A program made the translations under genes and the position numbers. The notes under the pieces are model-generated. The model searched no databases. It had not been told where the DNA came from and saw only the letters and a list, made by a program, of their open reading frames with translations. From contig NC_016133.3 of the NCBI RefSeq assembly GCF_000005505.3, positions 32,264,737-32,328,736 of the forward strand: a stretch of 64,000 bases of DNA, written 5' to 3'. This DNA comes from Brachypodium distachyon (lineage: Eukaryota > Streptophyta > Magnoliopsida > Poales > Poaceae). Positions 23,804 to 36,646 of this stretch are shown piece after piece; position 1 is the stretch's first letter; every line of letters starts with the position of its first letter.

Positions 23804-24157
23804 GAAAGGTTTATATGCTGAGCTTTGTCAAGATGTTTCTTGCATTAACCTGTTTTGTGACAGTCAAAGTGCTATTTACCTTACTAAGGATCAACACATT
23901 GATGTCAAGTACCATTTTGTTCATAACTTTGTTGCACAAGGTATGCAAGATCAACACTCATGATAATCCTGCTGATATGATGACAAAGCATGTTCCTATT
24001 GCTAAGTTTGAGCTATGCTCAAGTTTAGTTGGTATAACTGTTTAGCTCCTAGTGGCTTTTAGCGTCGAAAGTGTTTTCTTTGTTGATCAGGAGTTGTTGC
24101 TGTTCATGCTACAAGGAGGAATTTCCTATAAGGAGGAATTTGTCTCAAGGTGGAGTT
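23804..24157 (+). pseudogene. Ty1/copia pol 3' end (RNase H tail) and polypurine tract
   Basis: Encodes GLYAELCQ ... INLFCDSQSAIYLTKDQHID, then after a frame change THDNPADMMTKHVPIAKFEL, the standard C-terminus of copia RNase H. The polypurine tract AAGGTGGAG lies at 24148-24155, directly before the LTR. The piece is highly similar to 36440-36646, so it is the tail of a second copy of the same element on the far side of the left LTR. It also preserves the empty site of the MULE inserted at 36656. Confidence 0.85.
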
Positions 24158-26292
24158 TGTTGGATTGTGATCAAAATTCCAGGTGCCGGAAGTTCCGGCC
24201 CAACTTCCGGCCATTCCAAGTGCCGGAAGTTCCGGCCCAACTTCCGGCCGAACCTCCGGTCGCTCTCTGTTACTTCTCGGGAAAATACGGAACTTGCTGC
24301 GGAACTTCCGGATATTAAAGAATTACCGGAACTTCCGGTGTGCCCGTTACAGATCTGACTTGCCCTAATGCTCCTCCTATATATACCCCTTGTAAGCCGC
24401 CGTTTTAGGATGAGTTGAGTTCGTGAAATCTCCTAAGCGTTGTAAACACTCCCATATAGTGAAGTTTCGCTGGCTGGCGCCCGTGGTTTCTCTCTCTCGT
24501 TGTTTGAGAGGGTTTTCCACGTTAAATCTGTGTGTCCTTGTGTTAGGTTCGTTGCATAGGAAACAAAAATTTTCCTACGATAAGTGCGGAAGAAAACCCA
24601 AGAATATATATACTAGATGTATGTAACGAGAGGGATCATGAACACCATACCCTCGTAGACCGCTAAGCGTTACGATCACGAGATCGTTGTTGGTGTAGTG
24701 GAACTTTCAATGAGATCAATCTCAGTGCCGAACGGACAGCACCTCCTTGGTATCCACACGTTCAGCTTCACGTTGTCTCCTCCTTCCTCGATCCAGCAAG
24801 CGAGAGGGAGAGGTAGACGAGATCCCGGCAGCACGACGGCGTGGTGACTATGGTGAATATTCTCACGGGCAGGGTACGCCGTGCGCGTGAGAAGAGTAGG
24901 AGAGGAGGGCTCAGGGGAGAGAGATCCAACTAAAAGCTTGGGGTTGTCTCTCTCCCTTGCCCCCCCTTCTATTTATATAGGGGTAGAGGAGGCGTGGCCG
25001 GCCAGGACTATCCCGTGGCCAGGACTCTCCGGCGGCCAGGACTCTCATGCGGCCAGGACTCTCCTCCTGGCCGCATGGGCCCTGTGGGCTAGCCCCTCGG
25101 CCCATTAAGGCCAGGGTGCTCCCTCACAGGCCCATTTAGCCCAGGGATAGGTGGGCCTCAAGGTGGAACCCTCCGGATCCCTCCAGAACCTTCTAGAAGC
25201 TTCCCGGTCAAAACCGGGAAATATTCCAAACTTTCCAGAACCCTGAAAACAACTTTCCATATATAAATCTTTATCTCCGGAACATTCCGGAGCTCCTCGT
25301 TGCGTCTAGGATCCCATCCAAGACTCCGAATCATAATTTGATATCATCATCATTTATCTCATCTAACCCAAGCAACATGAAACGTTAAGTGTGTGACCCT
25401 ACGGGTTCGAGAACATGTGGACATGATCAAATATCAATAACCAATAGCGGGACCTGGATGTCCATAATAGTTCCCACATATTCCACGAAGATCTCATCGG
25501 TTGAACCACTATGTCGAGGATTCAATTAATCCAGTATCCAATTCTCTTTGTCTCGCGATATATTACTTGCCCGAGATTTGATCGTCGGTATCGCCATACC
25601 TAGTTTAATCTCGTTACCGGCAAGTTCTCTTTACTCGTTCCGTAATATAATACCCCCGCAACTAAACACATTAGTCGCATGCTTGCAAGCTCATTAGGAT
25701 GTTATATTACCGAGAGGGCCCAGAGATATCTCTCCGTCACAAGGAGTGACAAATCCCAGTCTTGATCCATACAACCCAACAAGCACCTTCTGGGATACCT
25801 GAAAAACACATTTATGATCACCCAGTTACGAGATGACGGTTGATGCCCACAAAGTATTCTTCCGGTACTAGGGAGTGGCATGATCTCATGGTCTAAAGAA
25901 ATAATACTTGACATAATAAAACATAAGCAACTTAAACTTAAGTGACACGATCAAAAGCTATGTTTAGGTTTGGGTCTGTCCATCACATCATTCTCCTAAT
26001 GATATGATCTCGTTATTAAATGACAACACATGTCTATGGTTAGGAAACCTTAACCATCTTTAATCAACGAGCTAATCTAGTAGAGGCGTATTAGGGACAC
26101 GGTATTTGTTTATTTATCCACACATGTATTTGAGTTTCCAATCAATACAATTATAGCATGGGCAATAAACATTTATCAAGAACAATGAAATATGATAATA
26201 ACAAATTTATTATTGCCTCTAGGGCACATTTCCAACACCTTGTGCTGTGATTTCTTCTTCGTTCTTCGTTCTTGCTTGTCGCGTTCATAACA
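24158..26292 (+). mobile_element. Left LTR of Ty1/copia element, split by a solo LTR
   Basis: LTR sequence runs TGTTGGATTGTGATC ... CTTGTCGCGTTCATAACA, excluding the insert at 24541-26237 and its duplicated 5 bp. The two parts add up to 433 bp, exactly the length of the right LTR at 39037-39469. It is followed by AG and a primer-binding site TGGTATCAGAGCC (26295-26307) complementary to initiator methionine tRNA. The LTR interior holds a repeated palindromic motif built on GGAAGTTCCGGCCCAACTTC. Confidence 0.9.
24541..26237 (-). mobile_element. Solo LTR of a BARE1/Angela-like copia element
   Basis: A 1697-bp TG...CA sequence lying antisense; read on the minus strand it begins TGTTGGAAATGTGCCCTAGA, the signature of BARE1/WIS/Angela LTRs, whose usual length is about 1.7-1.8 kb. 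It is flanked by the perfect 5-bp duplication CCTTG (24536-24540 and 26238-26242). No internal region is present, so it is a solo LTR left by intra-element recombination. The uninterrupted right LTR of the host element (about 39415) shows the site before insertion. Confidence 0.95.
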
Positions 26293-26332
26293 AGTGGTAT
26301 CAGAGCCCCAGGTTCTGCCTAGGGTTTGTGAC

Positions 26333-26868
26333 ATGTCTACCTTGAAGTTCGATTTGCCACAGCTGGAGTACACCACACGATTCTCGTTGTGGCAAGTGAA
26401 GATGCGGGCGATTCTCGCCCAAACTTCAGATCTGGATGAAGCGCTTGATTCCTTCGGCAAGAAGGATGCAAAGGAGTGGAATGCCGAAGAGAAACGCAAA
26501 GATCGTAAGGCTTTGTCTTTGATTCAACTTCATATGTCCAATAATATTTGGCAGGAAGTGTTGGAGGAGAAATCCACAGCAGCCCTGTGGCTAAAACAGG
26601 AATCGATCTGCATGTCTAAAGATCTAACCAGTAAGATGCATGTAAAGATGAAGTTGTTCACCCATAAGCTGCAAAAATGGATCGGTAATATCTCATATAA
26701 CGATTTTTCGAGAGATAGTTTCTGACTTGCAAGCTTTGGAGGTTAAGTATGATGATGAGGATTTAGCCATCTTACTCTTATGCTCGTTGCCTAGTTCCTA
26801 TACAAATTTCCGCGATTCAATTCTTTATAGCCATGACTCTCTAACCCTTAATGAGATTTTAGAGGCAC
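26333..26868 (+). pseudogene. Ty1/copia gag, N-terminal part
   Basis: Starts MSTLKFDLPQLEYTT and continues through FSLWQVKMRAILAQTSDLDE, the UBN2-type gag domain of plant copia elements. A frameshift occurs near 26660-26725, after which KYDDEDLAILLLCSLPSSYT and SLTLNEILEAL continue the same domain. The reading is cut at about 26868 by the gypsy element and resumes at 34331 with KEKMKSMVQADG. Confidence 0.88.
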
Positions 26869-29800
26869 TGATACCATCTGAAGCGATCCTCCCCCTTATA
26901 GGATTTGATCTTTGTGCTTACAGTGCTAGTCCCTGGAATCGACTCGCTAGCACACACAGTTTCAAGATGTAATATCAAGATATAAAGGTCAAAAGTATAT
27001 TACATCATATTGATCCAAAACCTTACATATTGCATAACCTCATGGGTTAGCTCAAAAGAAAAGAAAATCTTGCAGCGGAAAGCAGAAGATGCAGGAGTCC
27101 CATAAAAACTCCACAGTCGAAACATGTTGGAATGTAAACTCGCAACCCTATCAGATCGTACCTCACTCTTCATCTGGTTCACCTACAACATTTAAACGTT
27201 GCAGCCACTAGGGGGTCAATACATTGAATGTATTGGCAAGTTCACAAAAGGGTTATAACAGATCCTATCAACTATATGCAGTATTTGGCAAGGTGGGGTT
27301 TGGCTAATTGCATAAAAGCATCAACGTATCATTCTATCATTTTATTAAATAGTTTTATCACTATTGGACACGGGGTAGAAACACCCATGCTCCTATTAAC
27401 TTAGAGCACATTGAGGAGATACATCAAGTGCTCCTGCCCTGTTCAAACCATTCTTTTTATTTAAGAAATTGGAATGAGTGAGACCTTCCTTACAGCCCCC
27501 ATATCTAGTTGCTCATAATTGTCCGTAACCGGGAACACGGCTAAGTACTTAGTTTGACACTCTCGAGAGGTGGTACACTTTACCCACAGAAATCGACATG
27601 TTAATCCCTTGCTGTCCTCAGGGTAGAGTAGCAACGGCATCGATTATAGGAATTTTCAGACCATAATCACCCAGACTATCTGAGGGACCTACGTTCCCAC
27701 CTACACGGCTACATCTGCACAATCCCTCGGATCCAGGATCATATGTCTTACATCCATCCTGGCAGAGCCCATATTACCATGTGGTTGTACTGGAAGCTAC
27801 TAAATAGGAAAACTAGTCCAATCTCTGATACCCCAGGTGGCATTCCACATTTGTGACGCAGGCGCTCCCCGAATCCACGGAAGAGATGTCCATGGACGAT
27901 CCATCTCCGAATCCACGAAGACTCGACTCAGAGGGACCCATAGAAATGGACCTGACGTCGCATAACATCTCAAAATCTCAAAGCAGTCCACCCAGGATGA
28001 TTCGTTGGGGTTGTTTTGCCAAGTATCCAAAATTACTCCTCAATGACAATGACAACATATTGTAATAATACCACCCTCGAATACTAACATAGCATAGCAT
28101 TTGACTACCTACGTTGGCGATTGGTGGTAAGGACATGGCAGAGGTATCCTATACTACTAGGAGATTCATAGCTAGCATAGGTACAATAATATTCCTAACA
28201 ATGCAACTAATAAAGCATCTAATGCATAGTAAAATAATAGGTTAAATGATCAAAGTGAACCTGCCTTGATAGCAGTTGGTATTCAGCACTCTTCACAATC
28301 ACACAGTTCGCTCTCCGAGAAAACTAATCAAATACAAACATTGCATACATAAACACACCATACAATCAAAAGAAAATATATGCCATGATGCAATGCAAAA
28401 CATGTGACATTATTTGGTTTATTTTATTTGGGTGATCAACTGGTCCTAATCATTGGAAATTAAAATTAATGCATTAGGTTTAAAAACAAAAGCAAAAGCT
28501 AGGGGTTTAAACCCTAAAACAAGGTTTTATTGGAATCAGCCAATTAATTTAATTCAAATATTTATTTCTCTGTCCCAATGGACAGAGGACATTAAAACAA
28601 ATTTTTGGGCACTGGTTTCATTTAAAAAGGACTTCTAAATAATTAGTTATGATTTAAATGGCATTAAACCCTATTCTGAAATTTGAATGTGATTCAAGTA
28701 TTCAAATTTGAAATTAGACAGTGCCAAAAGATCCTACACTTCCTAAGGATTCTAGAAAGGTGTGGATCATCAATTTTGGCCAAACAGATTAAAAGATATG
28801 ATCATTTGAAGATACAGGGGCTTTTCTGCAAAAGTGACATTTAAATAAAATCCGGGATTAAAATTTTATTCTCGTTTTTATTTAAGCAGTGACACGTGGC
28901 GGCATTCTCATTGGTGCGTACCGGTTCGATTAAAATTAAAAACGGGGATCTAATATCGGCCGTGGATCAAGGATGGACGGTCGGGATCGAAGATGGAGCT
29001 CACCAGCGAGGTCTTGGGTTCCGGCGACGGCGCAAGCTCGGGCGGCGGTGGCGCGGGGTGCTCCGGCGACACGGGCGGCTCGGGGAAGCGCGCGGAAGGT
29101 GCGGCGCGTCGAGGCGGGGTCGGGGACGCGGTCGGCGCGGCTCAAGGCGGTCGGACGCCTTGCCTAGGACGGCGGAGCTTTGGTGAGCTTTGGGCTCGGG
29201 TCGTCGGGGCGCTGCAGTGCAAGAAAATGGAGAAGCGCGTCACGGTGTGGGCGAGAGAGAGAGGAAGACGAAGGAGCAAGCGCGATGAGGATGGCTCACC
29301 GAGCTCGTCGGTGCGACGCGAAAACGGCGGCGGCAGGCGTGCGGCTCCGGCGAAGAATTCCGGCGGCGTGGGTGCGTGTGAGCGGGGGTGAGTAGAGGGG
29401 AAGAAGAGAGGGGAGCTCGGGCTTTTAAAGGACGTGGGCGGCTCGTTCTGGGAAGGCTGAAATCGTCGGATTCCGGAGATTGCGGCGGCACGGTGTCCGG
29501 CGCGGACTCGGCGGGCGGCTTTCCTAACGAGGAAGAAGCAGCTGACAGGTGGGCCCCACCTGTCAGTGGCTGCGGGCGCGCGCGCGCGGACCGGGCCGGT
29601 CGGTTCGGCTCAGTTGCGGTCGGGACTGGGCCCGTTCGGCCCAAAACGGCCGGGCCGGTCCGGTTTTCTCCTCTTTTTTTTCTTTTAGCCTTTTTCTTTT
29701 TCTGTTTTTCTTATTTCTTTGATATCTTTTGATTTTGAACTCCAAATTGGTCCAAATAAATTCCAGAAAATTTGTAAAATCATGTTTTATCATGATTCAA

Positions 29801-30142
29801 CTTTTGCGAGTAATTGCCCCTCAAAAAATATATATATAAAAATGCATTTGCTCTATAAATGCCTTTAGGGCTATATAACTATTTAAATAAAATAGTTTTT
29901 CAACTCCAAATAATTATCCAAAAATTATAAAATAGCTTATTTATGCAATAAACCCCTTTTATAAATAAACCCTATTGGTTTGAAAATCCAAAGCTCAAAT
30001 TGGTGTAAACCCTAGGGTTTAAATTGAAATAAAATCTTTTAAAAGCGTTTTGAGATTCAAATTTGAATTCAAATATGCAATTGTGGCATGATGCTCATGG
30101 ATGCAATGCATATGTAAAGGTTTGAAATTTTGGGATGTTACA
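26869..30142 (-). mobile_element. 3' LTR (full length) of Ty3/gypsy element
   Basis: Read on the minus strand it begins TGTAACATCCCAAAATTTC at 30142, just after the polypurine tract CTTAAGGGGGTTAGGTC, and ends near 26869 with ...GATGGTATCA. About 1.56 kb at its 5' side (28587-30142) is repeated at 32758-34319. The lower boundary rests only on the TG/CA rule and on where copia gag resumes; no target duplication was found. Confidence 0.7.
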
Positions 30143-31740
30143 GACCTAACCCCCTTAAGATGAATCTCGTCCTCGAGATTCGGTGTGATTAGCAAATAGG
30201 TGTGGGTGGTCTTGTCGAAGATCATCTTCGCGTTCCCAAGTGGCTTCTTCTTCAGTGTGATGGTCCCATTGAACTTTGCAAAACTTGATGGTCTTGGATC
30301 GGGTTTATCTGTCAGCTGTATCCAAGATTCTGATCAGTTTCTCCTCATAGGTGAGGTCACTCTGCAGTTGGACTTCTTCAAGGGGTATCGTATCTCTTAG
30401 TGGCACGTCGGCCATCTCAGGATGACACTTCTTCAATTGCGATACATCAAAGACATTGTGGACATTGGACAATGCTTCCGGTAAATCTAGTTTGTAGGCT
30501 ACTTCTCCTTGGCGTGACAAGATCTTGAAAGGTCCAATAAACCGGGGTGCTAGCTTTCCCTTGATTCCAAATCTCTTAACCCCGCGTATCGGTGAAACTC
30601 TTATATACGCTCTATCTTCAGCCTCGTAGGTAACCTCTCTACGTTTGGAATCTACATAGCTCTTCTGCCTTGATTGAGCTACCTTCAATCGGTCCCGGAT
30701 GAGCCTAACCTTTTCCTCGGCATCCTTTATCAAGTCTGGGCCGAATAGGCTATGGTCTCCTACACCATCCCATAACAATGGTGTTCTGCACTTCCTTCCA
30801 TACAAAGCTTCAAACGGTGACATTCCTATGCTGGCTTGGAAGCTGTTGTTGTATGAAAACTCTGCATACGGCAGATTGTCATCCCAACTGGATCCATAAT
30901 CTAGAGCGCAGGCTCTTAGCATATCCTCGAGAATCTGATTTACACGCTCGGTCTGTCCATCCGTCTGCGGATGAAATGTTGTGCTCAACTCTAGTCTCGT
31001 TCCCAGAGACTCATGTAGTTGTCCCCAAACTCTTGAGGTGAATTGGGTACCTCTGTCTGAAACTATTTCTCTGGGTACTCCGTGTAAACACATTATTCTG
31101 GACATATAGCGCTTCGCTAACTGTGCGCTGGTGTAAGTGGTCTTTACCGGTATGAAGTGGGCAACCTTGGTCAAGCGGTCAACCACTACCCAAATGGAAT
31201 CATATCCTGATCTGGTCCTTGGTAAACCGGTGATAAAATCCATGCCAACTTTATCCCACTTCCATTCTGGTATTGGCAGTGGTCTTAACAATCCTGTTGA
31301 TTTCTGGTGTTCGGCTTTAACTCTGCTGCATACATCGCACAAAGCAATGAACTCTGCGATGTCTCGCTTTAATCCGGACCACCATAATGTTTCCTTTAGG
31401 TCCGTATACATTTTCGTGTTCCTAGGGTGGATTGAGTACGGTGAATCATGGGCTTCTTGTAAAATCAGCCTTCTGATTTCCGGATCCTGCGATACACAAA
31501 TGCGTTTACCGAACCATATGGTTCCTTGGTCATCTTCACGAAAATCCTTTGCTTTCTCGGCAACCATACTCTCTTTTATCTCATTTATTTTTGAGTCGCC
31601 CTTCTGTGCTTTTCTGATACTATCCAGTAAAGTGGGCTGTACTTCCAAAGTGGCCAGATGTCCTTCAGGCACAATCTCAAGTCTCAGGTCTTTGAATTGT
31701 CTGCATAATTCTGGCGGTAACTCTCCAGCTGTCAGTCAAT
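30143..31740 (-). pseudogene. Ty3/gypsy integrase with chromodomain
   Basis: On the minus strand: an HHCC-type zinc region (HDSPYSIHPRNTKMY, CDVCSRVKAEHQ), then the integrase core with DFITGLPRT, VSDRGTQFTS and HPQTDGQTERVNQ, then GPFKILSRQGEVAYKLDLPE. After an in-frame TAA (about 30305) the same frame carries a chromodomain (FCKVQWDHHTEEEATWERED, HPHLF). Integrase plus chromodomain places the element among chromoviruses, probably the Tekay/Del branch. The TAA makes this copy defective. Confidence 0.88.
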
Positions 31741-32757
31741 TTATATAGCCCTTGCGGCTCAATGCATCGGCTACAACATTAGCCTTGCCGGGATGGTATT
31801 GCAGACTCAGGTCATAATCCTTTATCAGTTCTAACCATCTCCGCTGTCTCAGATTCAACTCCTTCTAGGTGAATATATACTTCAGGCTCTTATGATCTAT
31901 GAACAACTCACAGTGCTTCCCCATCAGGTAGTGTCTCCAAGTCTTCAAGGTGTGCACTACTGATGCTAGCTCCAAATCATGTGTGGGGTAGTTGCCTTCG
32001 TGGCTCTTCAGTTGCCGCGAAGAATACGCTACAACTCTTCCATTCTGCATCAATACTCCTCCCAAACCTTGACGTGAGGCGTCACAGTATACCTGAAAAT
32101 CCTCCTGCAGGTCAAGCAAAACAAGGATGGGCGCAGACACTAATTTTTTTGTTCAATTCTTGGAAGCTTTCTTCACAGTTCTCATTCCAGGTAAACTTCT
32201 TCTCTTTCTTTAATAGTTCCGTCATTGGTTTAGCAATCTTGGAGAAGTTCTCAATGAATCTCCGCTAATATTCCGCAAGTCCTGGGAAACTGCGGATATC
32301 TCCAACGTTCTTAGGTGACTTCCATTCTGTAACAGCGGTCACCTTAGCTGGGTCGACAGCTACTCCTGCTCTTGACACGATGTGTCCGAAGAAGCTGACT
32401 TCTGACAACCAAAAGTCACACTTGCTGAACTTGGCGTATAACTTGTGCGCTCTCAGCTTCTCTAAAACCATGCGCAGATGCTGCTCATGCTCTTCCTTGC
32501 TCTTGGAATAAATCAAATGTCATCAATGAACACCACGACAAACTTGTCCAAGAATTCCATGAACACTTTGTTCATCATGTTCATAAAGTATGATGGTGCA
32601 TTAGTCAATCCAAATGGCATCACGGTATACTCGTACAGTCCATACCTAGTGGTGAATGTTGTCTTGGGTATATCCATCTCTCGGATCTTCAGCTGAAAAT
32701 ACCCTGATCGTAGATCGATCTTTGAGAAAACATGGGCTCCTAAGGATTCATTTAAAA
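31741..32757 (-). pseudogene. Ty3/gypsy reverse transcriptase and RNase H, truncated
   Basis: Minus strand, high to low coordinates: [30 protein letters not shown] and VVVFIDDI (the YxDD-type active site as FIDD) of reverse transcriptase, a one-base loss in the DILIYSK region that shifts frame near 32515, then the thumb, then RNase H ([32 protein letters not shown]) with a stop codon. The N-terminal part of the reverse transcriptase, protease and gag are missing: homology stops at about 32745 against the truncated LTR. Confidence 0.85.
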
Positions 32758-34319
32758 CACATTAAAAGAAATTTTTGGGCATTGGTTTCATTTAAAAAGG
32801 ACTTCTAAATAATTAGCTATGATTTAAATGGCATTAAGTCCTATTCTGAAATTTGAATGTGATTCAAATATTAAAATTTGAAATTGGACAGTGCCAAAAG
32901 ATTCTAAACTTCCTAAGGATTCCAGAAAGGTGTGGATCATCAATTTTGGCCAAACAGATTAAAAGATATGATCATTTGAAGTTACAGGGGCTTTTCTGCA
33001 AAAGTGACATTTAACTCAAATCCGGGATTAAAATTTTATTCTCGTTTTTATTTTAGCAGTGACACGTGGCGGCTTCTCATTGGTGTGTACCGGTTTGATT
33101 AAAATTAAAAACGGGGATCTAATCTCGGCCGTGGATCAAGGATGGACGGTCGGGATCGAAGATGGAGCTCACCGGCGAGGTCTAGGGTTCCGGCGACGGC
33201 GCGAGCTCGGGCGGCGGCGGCGCGGGGTGCTCCAGTGACGCGGGCGGCTCGGGGAAGCGCGCGTCGAGGCAGGGTTGGGGACGCGGTCGGCGCGGCTCGG
33301 GGCGGTCGGACGCCTTGCCTAGGACAGCGCGAAGACGGCGGTGGGCGGTGGAGCTCCGGTGAGCTTCGGGCTCAGGTCTTCGGGGCGCTGCAGTGCACGA
33401 AAATGGACAAGAAGCGCGTCACGGTGTGCGCGAGAGAGAGAGGAAGACAAAGGAGCAAGCAGCGACGAGGATGGCTCACCGAGCTCGTCGGTGCGACGCG
33501 AAAACGGCGGCGGCAGGCGTGCGGCTCCGGCGAAGAATTCCGGCAGCGTGGGCGTGTGTGAGCGGGGGCTAGCAGAGGGGAAGAAGAGAGGGGAGCTCAG
33601 GCTTTTAAAGGACGCGGGCGGCTCGTTCTGGGAAGGCCGAAATCGCCGGATTCAGGAGATTGCGGCGGCGCAGTGTCCGACGCGGACTCGGCGGGAGGCT
33701 TTCCTAACGAGGAAGAAGCAGCTGACAGGTGGGCCCCACATGTCAGTGGCTGCGGGCGCGCGCGCGGACTGGCCCGGTCGGTTCGGCTCAGGCGCGGTCT
33801 GGACTGGGACGGTTCGGCCCAAAACGGCCGGGCCGGTCCGGTTTTCTCCTTTTTTTTTTCTTTTAGCCTTTTTCTTTTTCTGTTTTTCTTATTTCTTTGA
33901 TATCTTTTGATTTTGAACTCCAAATTGGTCCAAATAAATTCCAGAAAATTTGTAAAATCATGTTTTATCATGATACAACTTCTGGGAGTAATTTCCCCTC
34001 AAAATAAAATATATAAAGATACATTTGCTCTATAAATGCCTTTAGGGCTATATAACTATTTAAATAAAATAGTTTTTCAACTCCAAATAATTATCCAAAA
34101 ATTATAAAATAGCTTATTTATGCAATAAACCCCTTTTATAAATAAACCCTATTGGTTTGAAGATCCAAAGCTCAAATGGGTGTAAACCCTAGGGTTTAAA
34201 TTGAAATAAAATCTTTTAAAAGCCTTTTGAGATTCAAATTTGAATTCAAATATGCAATTGTGGCATGATGCTCATGGATGCAATGCATATGTAAAGGTTT
34301 GAAATTTTGGGATCTTACA
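32758..34319 (-). mobile_element. 5' LTR remnant of Ty3/gypsy element
   Basis: A direct repeat of 28587-30142 with scattered changes. It ends at 34319 in TTACA, matching the LTR start TGTAA on the minus strand. About 1.7 kb of the LTR (the part present at 26869-28586) together with the primer-binding site, gag and protease are missing, as if one deletion joined the middle of this LTR to the reverse transcriptase. Confidence 0.82.
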
Positions 34320-36646
34320 TAAAAAGAGAAGATGAAGTCTATGGTGCAGGCCGATGGGTCGTCCTCAAAGGCAGAAGCTCTGCAGATTCGTGGTAGGACC
34401 GAGCAGAGGAATAACAACTACGGCAACCGAGATAAGAGCCGGGACGGAAAGGCTTGTTCAAAGTCCCGAGGAAAAGATAAGTTCTGCAGGTATTGTAAGA
34501 AAAATAATCATGTTATTGAGGATTGTTATAAACTGCAGAACAAGGAAAAAAGGAACGTTACCTACAAACCGAAAGACAAGTCCAATGGTAATGGTAAGGC
34601 CGCTGTCGTTTCTACCGACAGCTCTAAGGGTGAATGCCTCGTTGTTCTTGCTGCTTGTACTTCCCGTGATGATGAATGGATTCTTGATACAACATGTTCC
34701 TTTCATATTTGTTGTAACAAGGATTCGTTCAGTTCTTATGAGTCTGTGCAGACTGGAGATTTTGTGCGTGTGGGCAATGACAATCCTTGTCATATTGTTG
34801 GCGTTTGGTCCGTTTAGATCAAGACCCATGATGGCATGACACGCACGTTGAAAGAGGTGAAGCACATACCAAGCATGGCAAGAAATTTGATCTCACTTAG
34901 TACGATGGATTGTGACGGGTACAAGTACGCCGTATGGCGTAGACTTTTGAAGGTATCTAGAGGTTCTCTCATTCACAAAATAGGTGATATGAATTATGCC
35001 AAATTATATGTTCTTAGAGGTAGTACTTTGCCTGGTTTTGCTGCTGCCACCTAATGATTGTTATGATTGTGCAAAAACGAATCTGTGGCGTATGCATCTT
35101 GGGCATATGAGTAAACATGGGATGGCAGAGTTGGTCAAGAGAGAGCTGATCGATGGCTGCAGCTTGAGTAAGCTTGAGTTTTGTGAGCACTGCGTTTATG
35201 GTAAACACAAAAGGGTTAAGTTCATTTCTGCCATTCGTACCACCAAAGGCATATTAGATTATGTGCATGCTGATGTTTGAGGACCCTCCCGTAAGAGTTC
35301 TATTGGTGGTGCTAATTACATGCTTACCATTATTGATGATTACTCAAGAAAAGTTTGGCCTTATTTCCTGAAACACAAGTCTGATGTTTTTGGTGCTTTT
35401 AAGAAGTGGAAAGCTATGGTAGAAAAGCAAACTGAAAGGAAGGTAAATTTTTTGCGTACTGATAATGGTGGTGAATTTGTTTCTGATGAGTTTGACGAGT
35501 TTTGCAGCAACGATCGTGTTGTTAGGCACTACAAGGTTGCCCGTACTCCACAGCAAAATGGCGTAGCTGAGCGCATGAACATAACCATCATATCGAGGGC
35601 CCGTTGCATGCTGTCCAATGCAGGTTTGAGCAGGCGTTTTTGGGCTGAGGCAGCTTGCACCGCATGCTACCTCATAAACAGGTCACCTTCTATTCCACTT
35701 GACAAGAAAACTCCCATTGAGATATGGTCTGGTAAACCTGCTGATTATTCATAGTTGAGGGTTTTCAGTTGCACCGCTTATGCTCATGTTGATAATGGAA
35801 AGCTAGAGTCTAGAGCTGTTAAGTGCATATTTATTGGCTATGGTCCTGGAGTTAAAGCTTTTAGGTTGTGGAATCCTAAAGCTAAAAAGATTTTGCTAAG
35901 CAGGAATGTTGTCTTTGATGAAAAAGTTATGTATCATGATACTTTGTCCACTGATGCCTCTCGCATTGAAGAGGAGAGACTTAGAGTGCAGGTGGAGCAC
36001 GTTGATGAAATTGTTGACAACGATGATGCTCAGGTTGATCATGGTAATGATGATGGGAACAATGATGATAAGAATGATGATATTGTTCCACCCTCACCAC
36101 CTGTTTTGCAGCAACCCACACGGTCTATTGCAGCTGACCGTTCGAAGAGAAATAAAGGTCCTTACCCACTTTTAATTGAAGAGTGTGGTCTTGTTTATTA
36201 TGCTTTGATTGTGCAGAACAGGTGGAGCATGATAGTGAACCGGCCACATATAGTGAAGCAGTTGTTTCCGGCGACCGTGTTAAGTGGTTGTCTGCCATGC
36301 AAGAGGAGATGCAATCTCTTGAGAAAGAATGGCACATGTGATGTTGTGCCCTCGCCTAAACAAAAGAAGCCATTCACTACAAGTGGATCTTCAAGAGAAA
36401 GGAGGGTTTATATGCTTGCAAAGAATATGTTTCCCGAGAAAGGTTTATATGCTGAGCTTTGTCAAGAGGTTTCTTGCATTAACCTGTTTTGTGACAGTCA
36501 AAGTGCTTTTTACCTTATTAAGGATCAGCACATTGATGTCAAATAACATTTTGTTCGCGACGTTGTTGCACATGATCAGCACTCATGATAATCCAGTTGA
36601 TATGATGACAAAACATGTTCCTATAGCTCAATCTTAGTTGGTATAA
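34320..36646 (+). pseudogene. Ty1/copia gag C-terminus, protease, integrase; RT largely deleted
   Basis: Resumes in frame with KEKMKSMVQADG, then a CCHC zinc knuckle (CRYCKKNNHVIEDC), protease with DTT in place of the usual DSG (EWILDTTCSFHICC), the GAG-preintegrase domain (LWRMHLGHMSKHGM, CEHCVYGKHKRVKF) and the integrase core (IDDYSRKVWPYFLKHK, LRTDNGGEFVSDEF, TPQQNGVAERMN). In-frame stops occur at about 34818, 35278 and 35752. After VVPSPKQKK the reverse transcriptase is missing and the reading jumps to the RNase H tail (YAELCQEVSCINLFC), so this copy could not move by itself. Confidence 0.9.

Noticed and set aside
28896..29391. GC-rich frames within the gypsy LTR (also at 33142-33910)
   Set aside because: They repeat in both LTR copies and carry no known domain; read as LTR sequence.
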